This document shows, in pieces, positions 1 through 8,329 of a stretch of 64,000 nucleotides of DNA. Made by a program: the position numbers and the translations under genes. Position 1 is the first letter of the stretch. The number at the start of each line of letters is the position of its first letter. Under the pieces are notes generated by a model. It searched no databases, was not told the origin of the DNA, and saw nothing but the letters and a program-made list of their open reading frames with translations. Source of the DNA: Berkiella_A sp050252335 (GTDB lineage: Bacteria; Pseudomonadota; Gammaproteobacteria; Berkiellales; Berkiellaceae); NCBI GenBank assembly GCA_050252335.1, contig JBFWLB010000005.1:26928-90927 (forward strand), written 5' to 3'.

Positions 1-233
1 TAATCACCAGCGCCTCTAAACCACTGCCCTAAAAGAATAGAGGAAACTTGCATATTTTCTTGTATACGGCTTATGCCTTGTTGATAGCTCGTTGTTTGCT
101 TAATACTTAAAAATATATGAATTACAGATGTCGTTAACAAAGCCCCCAAACTTAAGCCAATCAGCATTTCTGTTATTGTATAGCCTTCGCATTTCCCAAC
201 AAGAAGTTTATTCACTAAACATTTCAGGTGCAT
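1..233 (-). CDS. pilW: PilW-like type IV minor pilin (partial, runs off left edge)
   Basis: Reading the minus strand from the ATG at 233 gives a prepilin leader ending GKCEG, then YTITEMLIGLSLGALL, with the conserved glutamate at position 5 after the cleavage glycine. It continues IHIFLSIKQT and later ISRIQENMQV and LGQWFRGAGD. PilW proteins of type IV pili have the same layout (IFLSSKQ, LSRLQENGR, RDLRMAG). Only about 77 residues lie in the window. The start falls just after the TGA of the PilV-like gene (bases 239-237), so the two are likely co-transcribed and translationally coupled. Minor pilins of this type prime pilus assembly in the inner membrane after cleavage by PilD; that role is family knowledge. 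Confidence 0.75.
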   Translation of the reverse strand, partial: MHLKCLVNKLLVGKCEGYTITEMLIGLSLGALLTTSVIHIFLSIKQTTSYQQGISRIQENMQVSSILLGQWFRGAGD

Positions 234-236
234 TAT

Positions 237-452
237 TCAATCCATCTGTGAAGGGTATAGCTGAGATCTCTCAAAAGAAGTTGAATGCTCATTGACAGCT
301 TCCGTATCCCGTAAACAATCTCTACATCTTTGCAAAGCATTAAGCGAAAATGCCATACAAGCGAGTAATACTGTAGAAAAAATACTTAAAGAGACTAAGA
401 CCTCAATCATGCTCATACCACGAGCAACAAGATTCCCTTCTTTCTTTTTCAT
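237..452 (-). CDS. pilV: Short PilV-like type IV minor pilin
   Basis: From the ATG at 452 the protein is 71 residues: a basic leader (MKKKEGNLVARG), then MSMIEVLVSLSIFSTVLLAC, a class III prepilin signal with Glu5 and a hydrophobic helix. It looks like PilV (leader, then FSLIEVLIALLVLS) but is much shorter than usual PilV proteins, with only about 35 residues after the helix. The open frame continues upstream to 575, but that extension has no leader character and includes a copy of an intergenic hairpin repeat (508-550), so I prefer 452. No strong ribosome-binding site is visible. It overlaps or abuts the PilW-like gene downstream. It may be a degenerate PilV or a minimal minor pilin. Confidence 0.6.
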   Translation of the reverse strand: MKKKEGNLVARGMSMIEVLVSLSIFSTVLLACMAFSLNALQRCRDCLRDTEAVNEHSTSFERSQLYPSQMD

Positions 453-507
453 TTGACTAATATCCACAATAGATGAATTTAGAATAGGCTCAGCACTCAA
501 ACAACCG

Positions 508-550
508 CAGTGTATACAAAATACACGAGGATTGCGAGATAGCGACAAAC
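508..550 (+). repeat. Copy of the GTGTAT..ATACAC / GAGGATTGCGAG hairpin repeat
   Basis: The stretch contains the palindrome GTGTAT-acaaa-ATACAC followed by GAGGATTGCGAGATAGCGACAA. The same arrangement, a palindromic TGTACA-type hairpin followed by GAGGATTGCGAG and a GCGAAGACAAC-like tail, occurs at 8165-8245 and in reverse orientation near 41800-41860. A looser version occurs in the tandem repeat before lexA. Its position upstream of the PilV leader argues against the longer reading of that gene. Confidence 0.5.
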
Positions 551-662
551 AATAATTCAAAAATTCACTATACACTTAGGGTGTATCAAGACTGGTGTCA
601 TGGACAAGCCTTGTCTCTTAGTCACATTTTTACACTACAGAGTTATTTTTTAACAGCATTCC

Positions 663-925
663 CGATGAGCATAGCGAATAAAAGATCCCACTTTTTGAAG
701 GGGGATGCGCACTGATAAGTGCGCAAGGGGGATTTATGCTGAAAGCCAAGTTCAAAAAGCTAAATCCCTCTGCTCAGCGCAGCTACGCTGCACGAGCGTC
801 TCCCTTTACGAAAGTGAGAAAATGTTCGCTTTGCGAACGAAGAAAAAGGCAGCCACTATGCTTATCATCAACTTATGTAGAAGAGACAGGCTTCAAAAAG
901 TGGGGTTTCTTATTTGCTGGTCAAA
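663..925. repeat. MITE-like structured repeat between pilV and hrpA
   Basis: The 350-base gap between the pilin gene and hrpA is largely this element. Perfect 14-base inverted ends, CCCACTTTTTGAAG (687-700) and its complement (891-904), bound a hairpin-rich interior: GCGCAC-tgataa-GTGCGC, GCAGC-tac-GCTGC, CTC.CTTT..AAAG.GAG and GTTCGC-ttt-GCGAAC. The outer flank CGATGAGCA..GCGAAT (663-679) is shared with the element at 56353-56681, and a third left end is at 31661-31698. The interior GGATTT...AAATCC pair and the following hairpins resemble the repeats at 40336 and 44429. The right end reaches the hrpA stop codon. Short ORFs across it look spurious. Confidence 0.65.
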
Positions 926-3900
926 TCATTCAAGCTCTTTAATTATCTTCTGTTTAGAAACAGACGTTATGGTGCCCAGTTTTTGTGCGAAATGCGAGAT
1001 GCGTAATTCTTCTATCTTCCACGCAACATTGTTTAATTTATGACTCAATTCTGAAACAGGCAAAATAGCCGTATCTTTGATATCTGATAATTTATTGTCT
1101 ATCACTTGCTGCAAGCAACGCCCTAAAAAATTGGTTTCTTTGGTGATTAATATATCTTGCTTGAGATTAACCGAAAGTTTATCCAATCGATATTCAATGG
1201 CTTTCATATACACAGGGTATCGTGCAAACCACCGCAAACCAGCAATCAATAAAAATTTATTTCTATACAAATTTTTCAACTGCATTTGAATATCAGCAAT
1301 CGAAGCTTGATGCTCATTTTTTGCTTTGTATTTATTGATTTTCTGCTCAATTACCACACGCATCATAATGCTTTGTTTTAATATAGCCGTGTAATTACTA
1401 AAGACAGTTGCTAATTTATTTTTGTTATTATTCAGTCGATTATGAAAATCTGTTTTACTTCGAATTGGCTCAAAGTCTCGAATAAAGCATTCAAAGATTG
1501 TGGCATCAATCAACATATCTTGTACTGTATTTTCTGGCTTGTCTTGAGAAAAATAAAGTTGCGCTTTTTTAAATAGATTTTTATCTATGGCCTGCTTTTT
1601 AAGATACTTCACATCTGAATCAAGTGACAATCTAATCAGTTTCATAATACCTGTAACATGATATTGTAAAGATAGTTCAGACGTATTAAAAAATTGAATT
1701 GCTACTTTTTCTTGTGCCTCAACCAGTGCAGGATACACTAACACTTTCTTATGGTTGATTGTTTTATATTCACTCGGCGCCAGATCAGGAAAAGACCATT
1801 CTAAATACAAGACAGCCTCTTTGCGAGAACCAAGAACCTCTTTGACCAGACCTTGCTGTTTTAAAGTTTGAAAGAGGCTTAAAGGATCATCACCACTGAT
1901 TATTTCCTTATTATTTTGAATAACAGAATAATGCCAACGCAAATAAGGCGGTGTATGAGCCACATCTCTATTAAAATAATCCTTGCTCAATAATATCTGA
2001 TAGTGTTTGGCTAGGAAATTACCTAAGACTTCTTCATAATTAGCTTCTCGATAAATAAGTGACTGGCAAATACTGTCAATTAACTGTTTACTGGTTGGTA
2101 GCTTGTGTTTATATTGACGCAATATATTTCTAAGATCATAGCCCAATTTATCTGTCAACCATCCTGAGATTAACCAAGAATTATCTTGGTTTGCAATAAA
2201 GGGAAATACATCTAAGGGGATACACAAAGTCGCACCGTCTTTAGGATCGCCTGGATTGTACTCATATCTAATTGGGATCTTGATATTTTCCAGCATCCAC
2301 TCATCAGGATAGTGATCTTTAATTGTCTTTAGCTCTTCTTCCGTTATAAAACTTGAAAGTGAAAGCTTGAGTGCTTGATTGTGCTCTTTATTTAACCATG
2401 CTTTCAAGCCTTGCAAACTTGCCACTGAATCTGGCAGATTTTGTTTATAATGTTCAAAAACATTTTCTTGATTATGAAAAACATAACGATATCGGGTCTT
2501 TTGCGCTACCTTTTCTAATTGGAGAATAATTTGCTTATTGTGCACATAAAAATCAAGTGATTCACTTAATTGCTCTTCCAGCAAAGCTTCTCTGATAAAT
2601 ATTTCTTTGGCTAGGCGAGGGTTCTTCTGCTCATAGAATACTTTTTTACTTTCTACAGCCAACCCAAAGAGACTAGACTTTTCAACCGCAACCACTGACT
2701 GAGTTTTAAGATCAAAATGTGGATCTAAATAAGATTTTTTTATTAAATGCTTAGCTTGTTCAGCCAACCAATGTGGTTCAATAGCGGCAAGTGTTTTAGC
2801 AAAGGTTTGTGAAGTATGAAACAATTCTGCACAAACAATCCATTGAGGGAGTTTTTTAATGGTTGTTGAGGGATGCACGACAAATTTTAATTCTCGTGCG
2901 CCTATATAATTTTTATGCTCATCTTTCTGTCCAATGTGATCTAACATTCCAGAAAGAATAGAACGATGAATATCACTATAACTTCCGGCAGTACTGTTTA
3001 TTTTATAATTTAATCGCAGCACAATCCGTTTGAGTTCATCGTGCAAATCCATCCATTCACATACACGAATAAAGGAGAGAAAATTTTTCTGACAAAGTTG
3101 AGCAAAAGCTCTATGGCTTAATGTCACCTTATTTTGAGTGACAAAATCCCATAATTTTAGAAAACTCATAAATTCTGATTGCTCGTCTACAAATGGCGCA
3201 TGCTTTTCACGTGCTTGCTCTCTTTTATCAAAAGGTATATCTCTGGGATCGGCAATACTAAGCGCGCTGACAATAATCAAAATTTCTTCTAAGCATCTCA
3301 GTCTATTAGCCTCAATGATCATGCGAGATAATCTTGGCTCTATTGGAATACGCGCCATCACCTGCCCCAAAGCAGTGAGCTTTTCTTCTTCATTTAGCGC
3401 TTCTAACTGGTGCAATAAACGCAGACCATCTTTGATATATTTATAATTGGGTGCATCAATGAAGTGAAAATGTCGAACATCTTTAATTTTCAAATCCAAT
3501 AGATTTAAGATCACGGTCGCCAAACTGGTTCTTAATATTTCAGGATCGGTGAATTCTGCCCTGCGCTCTAAATCATCTTTACTAAACAATGCATAATAAA
3601 TACCTGGCCCTACACGACCACATCGACCTTTACGTTGTACATGGCTCGCCCAACTGATCGGTTCAATTTCTAAACGATGTAATTTGTTTTTGTAATTATA
3701 GCGGCTTATTTTATGAAAACCGGTATCTATCACAAACCGAATATTCGGCACGGTAATCGAAGTTTCAGCCACATTGGTTGAGACAACAATTTTTCTCCCA
3801 ACCATATCTTTAAAAATTAATTGTTGCTGTGCTGAGCTTAAACGCGCATAAAGTGGCAAAATAGTCGTGTTATTTAATTTAAGTCCTTTTAAAACCTCTA

Positions 3901-4804
3901 TGGTTTCTTGAATCTCTCGCTCACCACTTTGAAAAATTAATATATCACCTTGACCTTGTCGAATCGCAATTTTCACTGTTTCTGCAATTTGTGCGATCGT
4001 ATCAGATTTTATATCAGCATCCTGATTATCACTCTCTTCCTCTTTTGACTCAAAGGGAAAACACATTTCAACCGGAAATTGTCGACCTGGCACTTCTACG
4101 ATAGGTGCATTATCAAAAAATTCAGAAAATTTTTCTAATTGAATAGTAGCAGAAGTAATAATAACTTTTAATTCTGGTCTTTTTTGAAGAAGATTTTTTA
4201 AAATACCAAATAAAATATCGATATTTAAACTTCGCTCATGAGCCTCATCTACAATAATGACTTCATATTGCAGCAGCAATTTATCCGTTTGTGTTTCACT
4301 GAGCATCATGCCATCGGTCACAACTTTAACGAGTGTTAGTGCTTGCGTTCTGTCTTTAAATCTTATTTTGTAACCAATCTGCTCTCCAAGCTTAAGCTTC
4401 AGCTCATCCGCAATACGCCTTGCAATGGCTTGTGCAGCAATTCTTCGAGGTTGCGTATGACCTATCATACCTTTTGTACCAAAACCGGCTTCAAGACACA
4501 TTTTGGCAAGTTGCGTACTTTTACCTGAGCCGGTCTCACCTGCAACGATAACGACAGGATGTTTTTCAATCAAAGAAATAATTTCTTGCTTTTGCGACAT
4601 AATAGGCAAAGCAGGATAGCTCAGTTTTGGCACTAAAGATTTTTTTTGCTCAAATATCGCCTGAGCATTTTTCAATTTTTCATGCCAACGAGCCAAAGCT
4701 GCTGCTTGTTGCTCTATTGCTTGATGTTGAATCTTTCGATATTGCTTCGCCAGAATCACACGATCACGATAGCAACAATCAGCAAGCTTTTCTTCAATAT
4801 TCAT
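926..4804 (-). CDS. hrpA: ATP-dependent RNA helicase HrpA (DEAH box)
   Basis: A DEAH-box helicase of about 1,292 residues, close to the 1,300 of E. coli HrpA. Visible motifs: Walker A GETGSGKST near residue 90, TQPRR (Ia), VDEAH near 186, SAT (III) and the QRKGRCGRVGPG motif VI, followed by helicase-associated and OB-fold regions and the long HrpA-specific C-terminal half. HrpA unwinds or remodels mRNA and acts on stalled ribosomes in the cytoplasm. I place the start at the ATG at 4804; a TTG at 4822 would overlap the stop of the M61 peptidase gene by 13 bases. It is the last gene of the glpK-M61-hrpA row. Its stop codon lies in the right flank of the 663-925 repeat. Confidence 0.93.
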   Translation of the reverse strand: MNIEEKLADCCYRDRVILAKQYRKIQHQAIEQQAAALARWHEKLKNAQAIFEQKKSLVPKLSYPALPIMSQKQEIISLIEKHPVVIVAGETGSGKSTQLAKMCLEAGFGTKGMIGHTQPRRIAAQAIARRIADELKLKLGEQIGYKIRFKDRTQALTLVKVVTDGMMLSETQTDKLLLQYEVIIVDEAHERSLNIDILFGILKNLLQKRPELKVIITSATIQLEKFSEFFDNAPIVEVPGRQFPVEMCFPFESKEEESDNQDADIKSDTIAQIAETVKIAIRQGQGDILIFQSGEREIQETIEVLKGLKLNNTTILPLYARLSSAQQQLIFKDMVGRKIVVSTNVAETSITVPNIRFVIDTGFHKISRYNYKNKLHRLEIEPISWASHVQRKGRCGRVGPGIYYALFSKDDLERRAEFTDPEILRTSLATVILNLLDLKIKDVRHFHFIDAPNYKYIKDGLRLLHQLEALNEEEKLTALGQVMARIPIEPRLSRMIIEANRLRCLEEILIIVSALSIADPRDIPFDKREQAREKHAPFVDEQSEFMSFLKLWDFVTQNKVTLSHRAFAQLCQKNFLSFIRVCEWMDLHDELKRIVLRLNYKINSTAGSYSDIHRSILSGMLDHIGQKDEHKNYIGARELKFVVHPSTTIKKLPQWIVCAELFHTSQTFAKTLAAIEPHWLAEQAKHLIKKSYLDPHFDLKTQSVVAVEKSSLFGLAVESKKVFYEQKNPRLAKEIFIREALLEEQLSESLDFYVHNKQIILQLEKVAQKTRYRYVFHNQENVFEHYKQNLPDSVASLQGLKAWLNKEHNQALKLSLSSFITEEELKTIKDHYPDEWMLENIKIPIRYEYNPGDPKDGATLCIPLDVFPFIANQDNSWLISGWLTDKLGYDLRNILRQYKHKLPTSKQLIDSICQSLIYREANYEEVLGNFLAKHYQILLSKDYFNRDVAHTPPYLRWHYSVIQNNKEIISGDDPLSLFQTLKQQGLVKEVLGSRKEAVLYLEWSFPDLAPSEYKTINHKKVLVYPALVEAQEKVAIQFFNTSELSLQYHVTGIMKLIRLSLDSDVKYLKKQAIDKNLFKKAQLYFSQDKPENTVQDMLIDATIFECFIRDFEPIRSKTDFHNRLNNNKNKLATVFSNYTAILKQSIMMRVVIEQKINKYKAKNEHQASIADIQMQLKNLYRNKFLLIAGLRWFARYPVYMKAIEYRLDKLSVNLKQDILITKETNFLGRCLQQVIDNKLSDIKDTAILPVSELSHKLNNVAWKIEELRISHFAQKLGTITSVSKQKIIKELE

Positions 4805-4809
4805 AGGAT

Positions 4810-6603
4810 TTATTTTAGCCAATTATCTAACATTTTCTTTTGTAAGGGAGAAAGATAATTCATTGGACTTATTTTAGCAATCTCTAACTGAGGTGCAGCA
4901 AGCTTTACTGAGATATTTCTAAGTAAATTATCTCTAAAGAGCGTTACAACAACCGTTTGTCCACTTTTCAGGCACTTCAGTAATACATCATAACTTCTTT
5001 GTGTGGTTTTAAAGCCATCAATGGCCACCACTTCATCTCCTGCACAAATACCCGCTTGGCCAGCGGCACTGTCGGCAAGCACAGACATGACCGTTACTGC
5101 AAAATCAGATTTTTTGAGCAGCCATCCAAAAACACCCTGTGTAGAAGATAATGGAGGCGCTTCTGGATAATAAGCATCAATTTGGCTATAGAGCGCAAAA
5201 TCGAGCTGCAAACCAAATTGTGAGAAAATATCTTCAATTGGAAGTAATGTACATTCATATACAGCTTGCTGCAAAAATGATTTTTCTATACCTGACTCTA
5301 CTAATAAATTTTCAATATCTGATTCTGATACACCCTTACCTTGCTTGGCAAAATTCTCCCAAAGTGCTCTCATTACCCCATCTAGGGACTTTTGATTTTG
5401 GCTTTGCACTCTTATTTGCATATCTAGCAAACAGGCGACTAAGGATCCTTTAATATAATAACTCACACCTTGATTTAATGAATTTTCATTTGGAAAATAA
5501 TATTTAGTCCATGCATCAAAACTAGACTCTGCAAGAGATTGACAATGTTTACCTGGCAATCGTGTATAACGAACAATTTGATTCACCAATAAAACAAAAT
5601 ACTCTGCTTGAGTAATTACACCAGCACGCACCAATGCTAAATCATCATAATATGCTGTAAACCCTTCAAAAACCCATAAAAGTGTTGTGTACGCTGGCAC
5701 ATTTAAATCTAAATTTATAAAATTATATGGCTTAATACGCTTTACATGCCATGCATGAAAATATTCATGACTAAACAAGCCTAAAAGTGATTTATATTCT
5801 TTTGAACGCTCTTTATCATTTAGCGGCAAACTGTTTCTTGATGCAATTAAAGCAGAAGAATTTCGATGCTCTAACCCACCGTAATTATCATCCACAAGAT
5901 GCAGAATAAATAAATACGACTCAAAAGGTAACGCATCTTTAAATACATTTGCTTGTGCTTGACATATCTTAGCAACATCATTAGTGAGTTTCTGGGTGTC
6001 CCCTAAAACTTTTCCAATCATACAGATGAAATGTGGTACTTTATCCACTAGAAATTCTGTAATATGCAACTCACTGATTGCAATGGGGCAATCAATCAAC
6101 TCATCGAAATCATTGGCAGCATAAGTGCCCCACCCCCACTGCTGTGCGTCTACTGGCTTGAGCTGTGTGGCTACTTGATAGTCTGAATTAATATTTTTCT
6201 TATTTAAAGTCACTTGCACAGGCGAAGATTCAAAACCTGCTAATATTATAAAGGCTGCGCTACCATTGATAAAAATCCTGTCAAAACTACAATAACATCC
6301 TCTGATTGAGTTATCGTTGGCATATAAGACATAGTGTACTTCTAATTTTTCTGCACTTTCACAGACATAGGTATTATTGTTAATTTTTTTGAGTGCTACT
6401 TTTTTCTGCGTGCTTCTATCTGTAGCCTGAATAGAAATAATATGCTTCGTATAATCTCTTATACAATAGCTACCCGGCGTCCAAGCCGGCAAAGAAAGTG
6501 TTTGCCCTTTCTCTATGGGTTTATTTACAAGTAGTTTTATTTCAATCTGTCGTAAGGATGGATTGAATGCGATATCATATTCTATAAGTGTCGACTGGGT
6601 CAT
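4810..6603 (-). CDS. M61-family glycyl aminopeptidase-like metalloprotease with PDZ domain
   Basis: 597 residues. The N-terminal beta domain carries LPAWTPGSYCIRDYTKHI, typical of M61. The zinc site is HEYFHAWHVKRIKP (HExxH variant) with a downstream glutamate in WVFEGFTAYY. A PDZ domain follows near residues 490-570 (VLADSAAGQAGICAGDEVVAIDG). M61 enzymes cleave N-terminal glycine or alanine from peptides. No signal peptide is seen, so it is probably cytoplasmic. The start overlaps the glpK stop (ATGA), suggesting translational coupling, and its end abuts hrpA. No functional link to glycerol use or RNA helicase activity is evident; the row may only be co-transcribed. Confidence 0.88.
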   Translation of the reverse strand: MTQSTLIEYDIAFNPSLRQIEIKLLVNKPIEKGQTLSLPAWTPGSYCIRDYTKHIISIQATDRSTQKKVALKKINNNTYVCESAEKLEVHYVLYANDNSIRGCYCSFDRIFINGSAAFIILAGFESSPVQVTLNKKNINSDYQVATQLKPVDAQQWGWGTYAANDFDELIDCPIAISELHITEFLVDKVPHFICMIGKVLGDTQKLTNDVAKICQAQANVFKDALPFESYLFILHLVDDNYGGLEHRNSSALIASRNSLPLNDKERSKEYKSLLGLFSHEYFHAWHVKRIKPYNFINLDLNVPAYTTLLWVFEGFTAYYDDLALVRAGVITQAEYFVLLVNQIVRYTRLPGKHCQSLAESSFDAWTKYYFPNENSLNQGVSYYIKGSLVACLLDMQIRVQSQNQKSLDGVMRALWENFAKQGKGVSESDIENLLVESGIEKSFLQQAVYECTLLPIEDIFSQFGLQLDFALYSQIDAYYPEAPPLSSTQGVFGWLLKKSDFAVTVMSVLADSAAGQAGICAGDEVVAIDGFKTTQRSYDVLLKCLKSGQTVVVTLFRDNLLRNISVKLAAPQLEIAKISPMNYLSPLQKKMLDNWLK

Positions 6604-8090
6604 ATTCTAACCTTAATTTTTTCAATTTGTGCTAACCAACGTTGGTATCTTTTATGTGCCTCATCACAATCAGAAGTATTTGGCCTAAAAGTATTTTCTA
6701 CTGTAGGTAATTTTGCTGCTTCAGACAACGATGAAAATAATCCTGTGCTTACCCCTGCAAGCAAAAATGCACCAAAGGCTGTTGCCTCTTGATTATGTGC
6801 TTTTAATATATCGATATTGAGTATATTTGCCATAGATTGTAAAAACCAATCATTTGCAACCATACCACCATCTACTTTAATATTTTGTAATTGATTTCCT
6901 GTATCACGATTTAAGGATTCGATAAGATCTTTGGTCTGAAAACAAATCCCCTCCAAAGCTGCCTTTATAATATGCCCTATTGAAGTATCTTGCGTCAGCC
7001 CAAACATCGCACCTCTAGCATAAGGATCCCAAAAGGGTGCGCCCAAACCACAAAAAGCGGGAATAAAAATAATATCATTGTGATCATTGGTGCTTGCAAT
7101 CAAGTCATCAATCTGAGACTCTGTCTTGAAGAATTTTAGTGAATTTTTTAACCATTTAATCAAAGAACCAGCAACAAATACGCTGCCTTCTAAAGCATAG
7201 GTTGTTTTACCAGACACTTGATAGGCAATGGTTGTTAAGAGCTTATTTTTTGAGTACACACAAGTTTCACCCGTATTGAGTAACATAAAACAACCTGTGC
7301 CATAGGTAGATTTTGCTTGATTTTCTGCAATACAACCTTGACCAATGCTCGCAGATTGCTGATCGCCCACCATAGATACAATAGGCAATTCTACACCCAA
7401 AATTCTTTTGGATAGGTTACCAAAGGCATAACAACAATCATGTACTTTGGGCAGCATATTTTCAGGGATATTGAAAAAATTTAACAGCTCACTGTCCCAT
7501 GCTTTCGTTCTAATATTGAATAATAAAGTACGTGATGCATTGGTAATATCCGTGGCATGCACTTTTCCATCGGTTAAATGCCAGAGCAAAAAGCAATCGA
7601 CAGTCCCAAATGCTAATTTATTGGCTTTTGCCATAGCACGTGCATTAGGAACATTATCTAGGATCCAAGCTAATTTAGTGGCAGAAAAATAAGGATCGAG
7701 CAATAGACCTGTCTTTTCTTGCAACTCTGCTTCAATATCTGATTGTTTTAATTGTGCGCAAAGATCTGCCGTTCTTTTATCTTGCCAAATAATTGCGGGA
7801 TACACTGCTTTGCCGGTTGTTTTATCCCAAACAAAGGTTGTTTCGCGTTGATTGCTAATACCAATACCTCTTACTGCATGAGCCGGTTTATTTGCACTTT
7901 CCAGCACTTGTTTTAGTACTGTTTCAACACTTTGTATAATGGCTTCAGGACTTTGCTCTACCCAACCGTTTTCTGGGAAAGAGGATTCAATAGAAACACT
8001 TGCTTGTGCTAATAAAATGCCTTGTGGAGAATACAGTATGGCGCGTGTACTGGTTGTTCCTTGATCAATTGATATGTAGTATTCTGACAT
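6600..8090 (-). CDS. glpK: Glycerol kinase
   Basis: 496 residues from the ATG at 8090 (a GTG at 8102 gives 500); E. coli GlpK has 502. FGGY-family landmarks: SIDQGTTSTRAI at the N-terminus, ISNQRETTFVWD, GTVDCFLLWHLT, the phosphate loop STYGTGCFMLLNTG and the adenine-site region LKVDGGMVANDWFLQ-like (IKVDGGMVANDW). It phosphorylates glycerol with ATP to glycerol 3-phosphate. The divergent gene at 8330 is glpD, which oxidises that product, so the pair forms a glycerol catabolism module. No glpF transporter is in the window. The intergenic region holds a 129-bp repeat, so regulation cannot be read with confidence. Confidence 0.96.
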   Translation of the reverse strand: MSEYYISIDQGTTSTRAILYSPQGILLAQASVSIESSFPENGWVEQSPEAIIQSVETVLKQVLESANKPAHAVRGIGISNQRETTFVWDKTTGKAVYPAIIWQDKRTADLCAQLKQSDIEAELQEKTGLLLDPYFSATKLAWILDNVPNARAMAKANKLAFGTVDCFLLWHLTDGKVHATDITNASRTLLFNIRTKAWDSELLNFFNIPENMLPKVHDCCYAFGNLSKRILGVELPIVSMVGDQQSASIGQGCIAENQAKSTYGTGCFMLLNTGETCVYSKNKLLTTIAYQVSGKTTYALEGSVFVAGSLIKWLKNSLKFFKTESQIDDLIASTNDHNDIIFIPAFCGLGAPFWDPYARGAMFGLTQDTSIGHIIKAALEGICFQTKDLIESLNRDTGNQLQNIKVDGGMVANDWFLQSMANILNIDILKAHNQEATAFGAFLLAGVSTGLFSSLSEAAKLPTVENTFRPNTSDCDEAHKRYQRWLAQIEKIKVRI

Positions 8091-8141
8091 TTGTTTATTC
8101 ACTTATATGTGAGATCCGCTAAGCTTTAAGATATACTGCGA

Positions 8142-8270
8142 TTATAGTCACAGCAGATGAGCTTTCGGGTAGGCGTCGATCCTCGAGCAACCTTCATTCC
8201 CATAAAAGTACATGAGGATTGCGAGATGGTGAAGACAACACCGCCGAAAGCTCACCAGCGAAGACTATAA
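8142..8270 (+). repeat. 129-bp TTATAGTC-ended intergenic repeat, copy A
   Basis: Ends are TTATAGTC (8142-8149) and GACTATAA (8263-8270), a perfect 8-bp inverted pair. Subterminal GAGCTTTCGG and CCGAAAGCTC also pair. The core holds GTAGGCGTC, CTCGAGCAA, AAAGTACATGAGGATTGCGAGATGG and GAAGACAACACC. An equally long copy lies inverted at 41764-41892; a shortened one is at 12122-12173 and an end fragment at 40512-40544. It occupies most of the glpK-glpD divergent region. Confidence 0.75.
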
Positions 8271-8295
8271 AAGCATCATACTATGATACGCTTTA
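8269..8295. promoter_or_regulatory. Near-palindrome upstream of glpD
   Basis: The sequence AAAGCATCATAcTATGATACGCTTT is close to an inverted repeat (AAAGC.TCATA / TATGA..CGCTTT) centred about 45 bases before the glpD start and immediately after repeat copy A. It could be an operator or part of a promoter. It does not match the GlpR consensus I know, so no regulator is named. Confidence 0.25.
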
Positions 8296-8329
8296 TAAAT
8301 GTATGTAAGCATGCGTCAGGGAGGCTATC

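Noticed and set aside
453..575. Longer N-terminus for the PilV-like protein
   Set aside because: It would precede the prepilin leader and includes an intergenic repeat copy; the leader starts at 452.
705..1043. Plus-strand ORFs across the repeat before hrpA
   Set aside because: They run through the hairpin element and into the 3' end of hrpA in antisense; no protein-like features.
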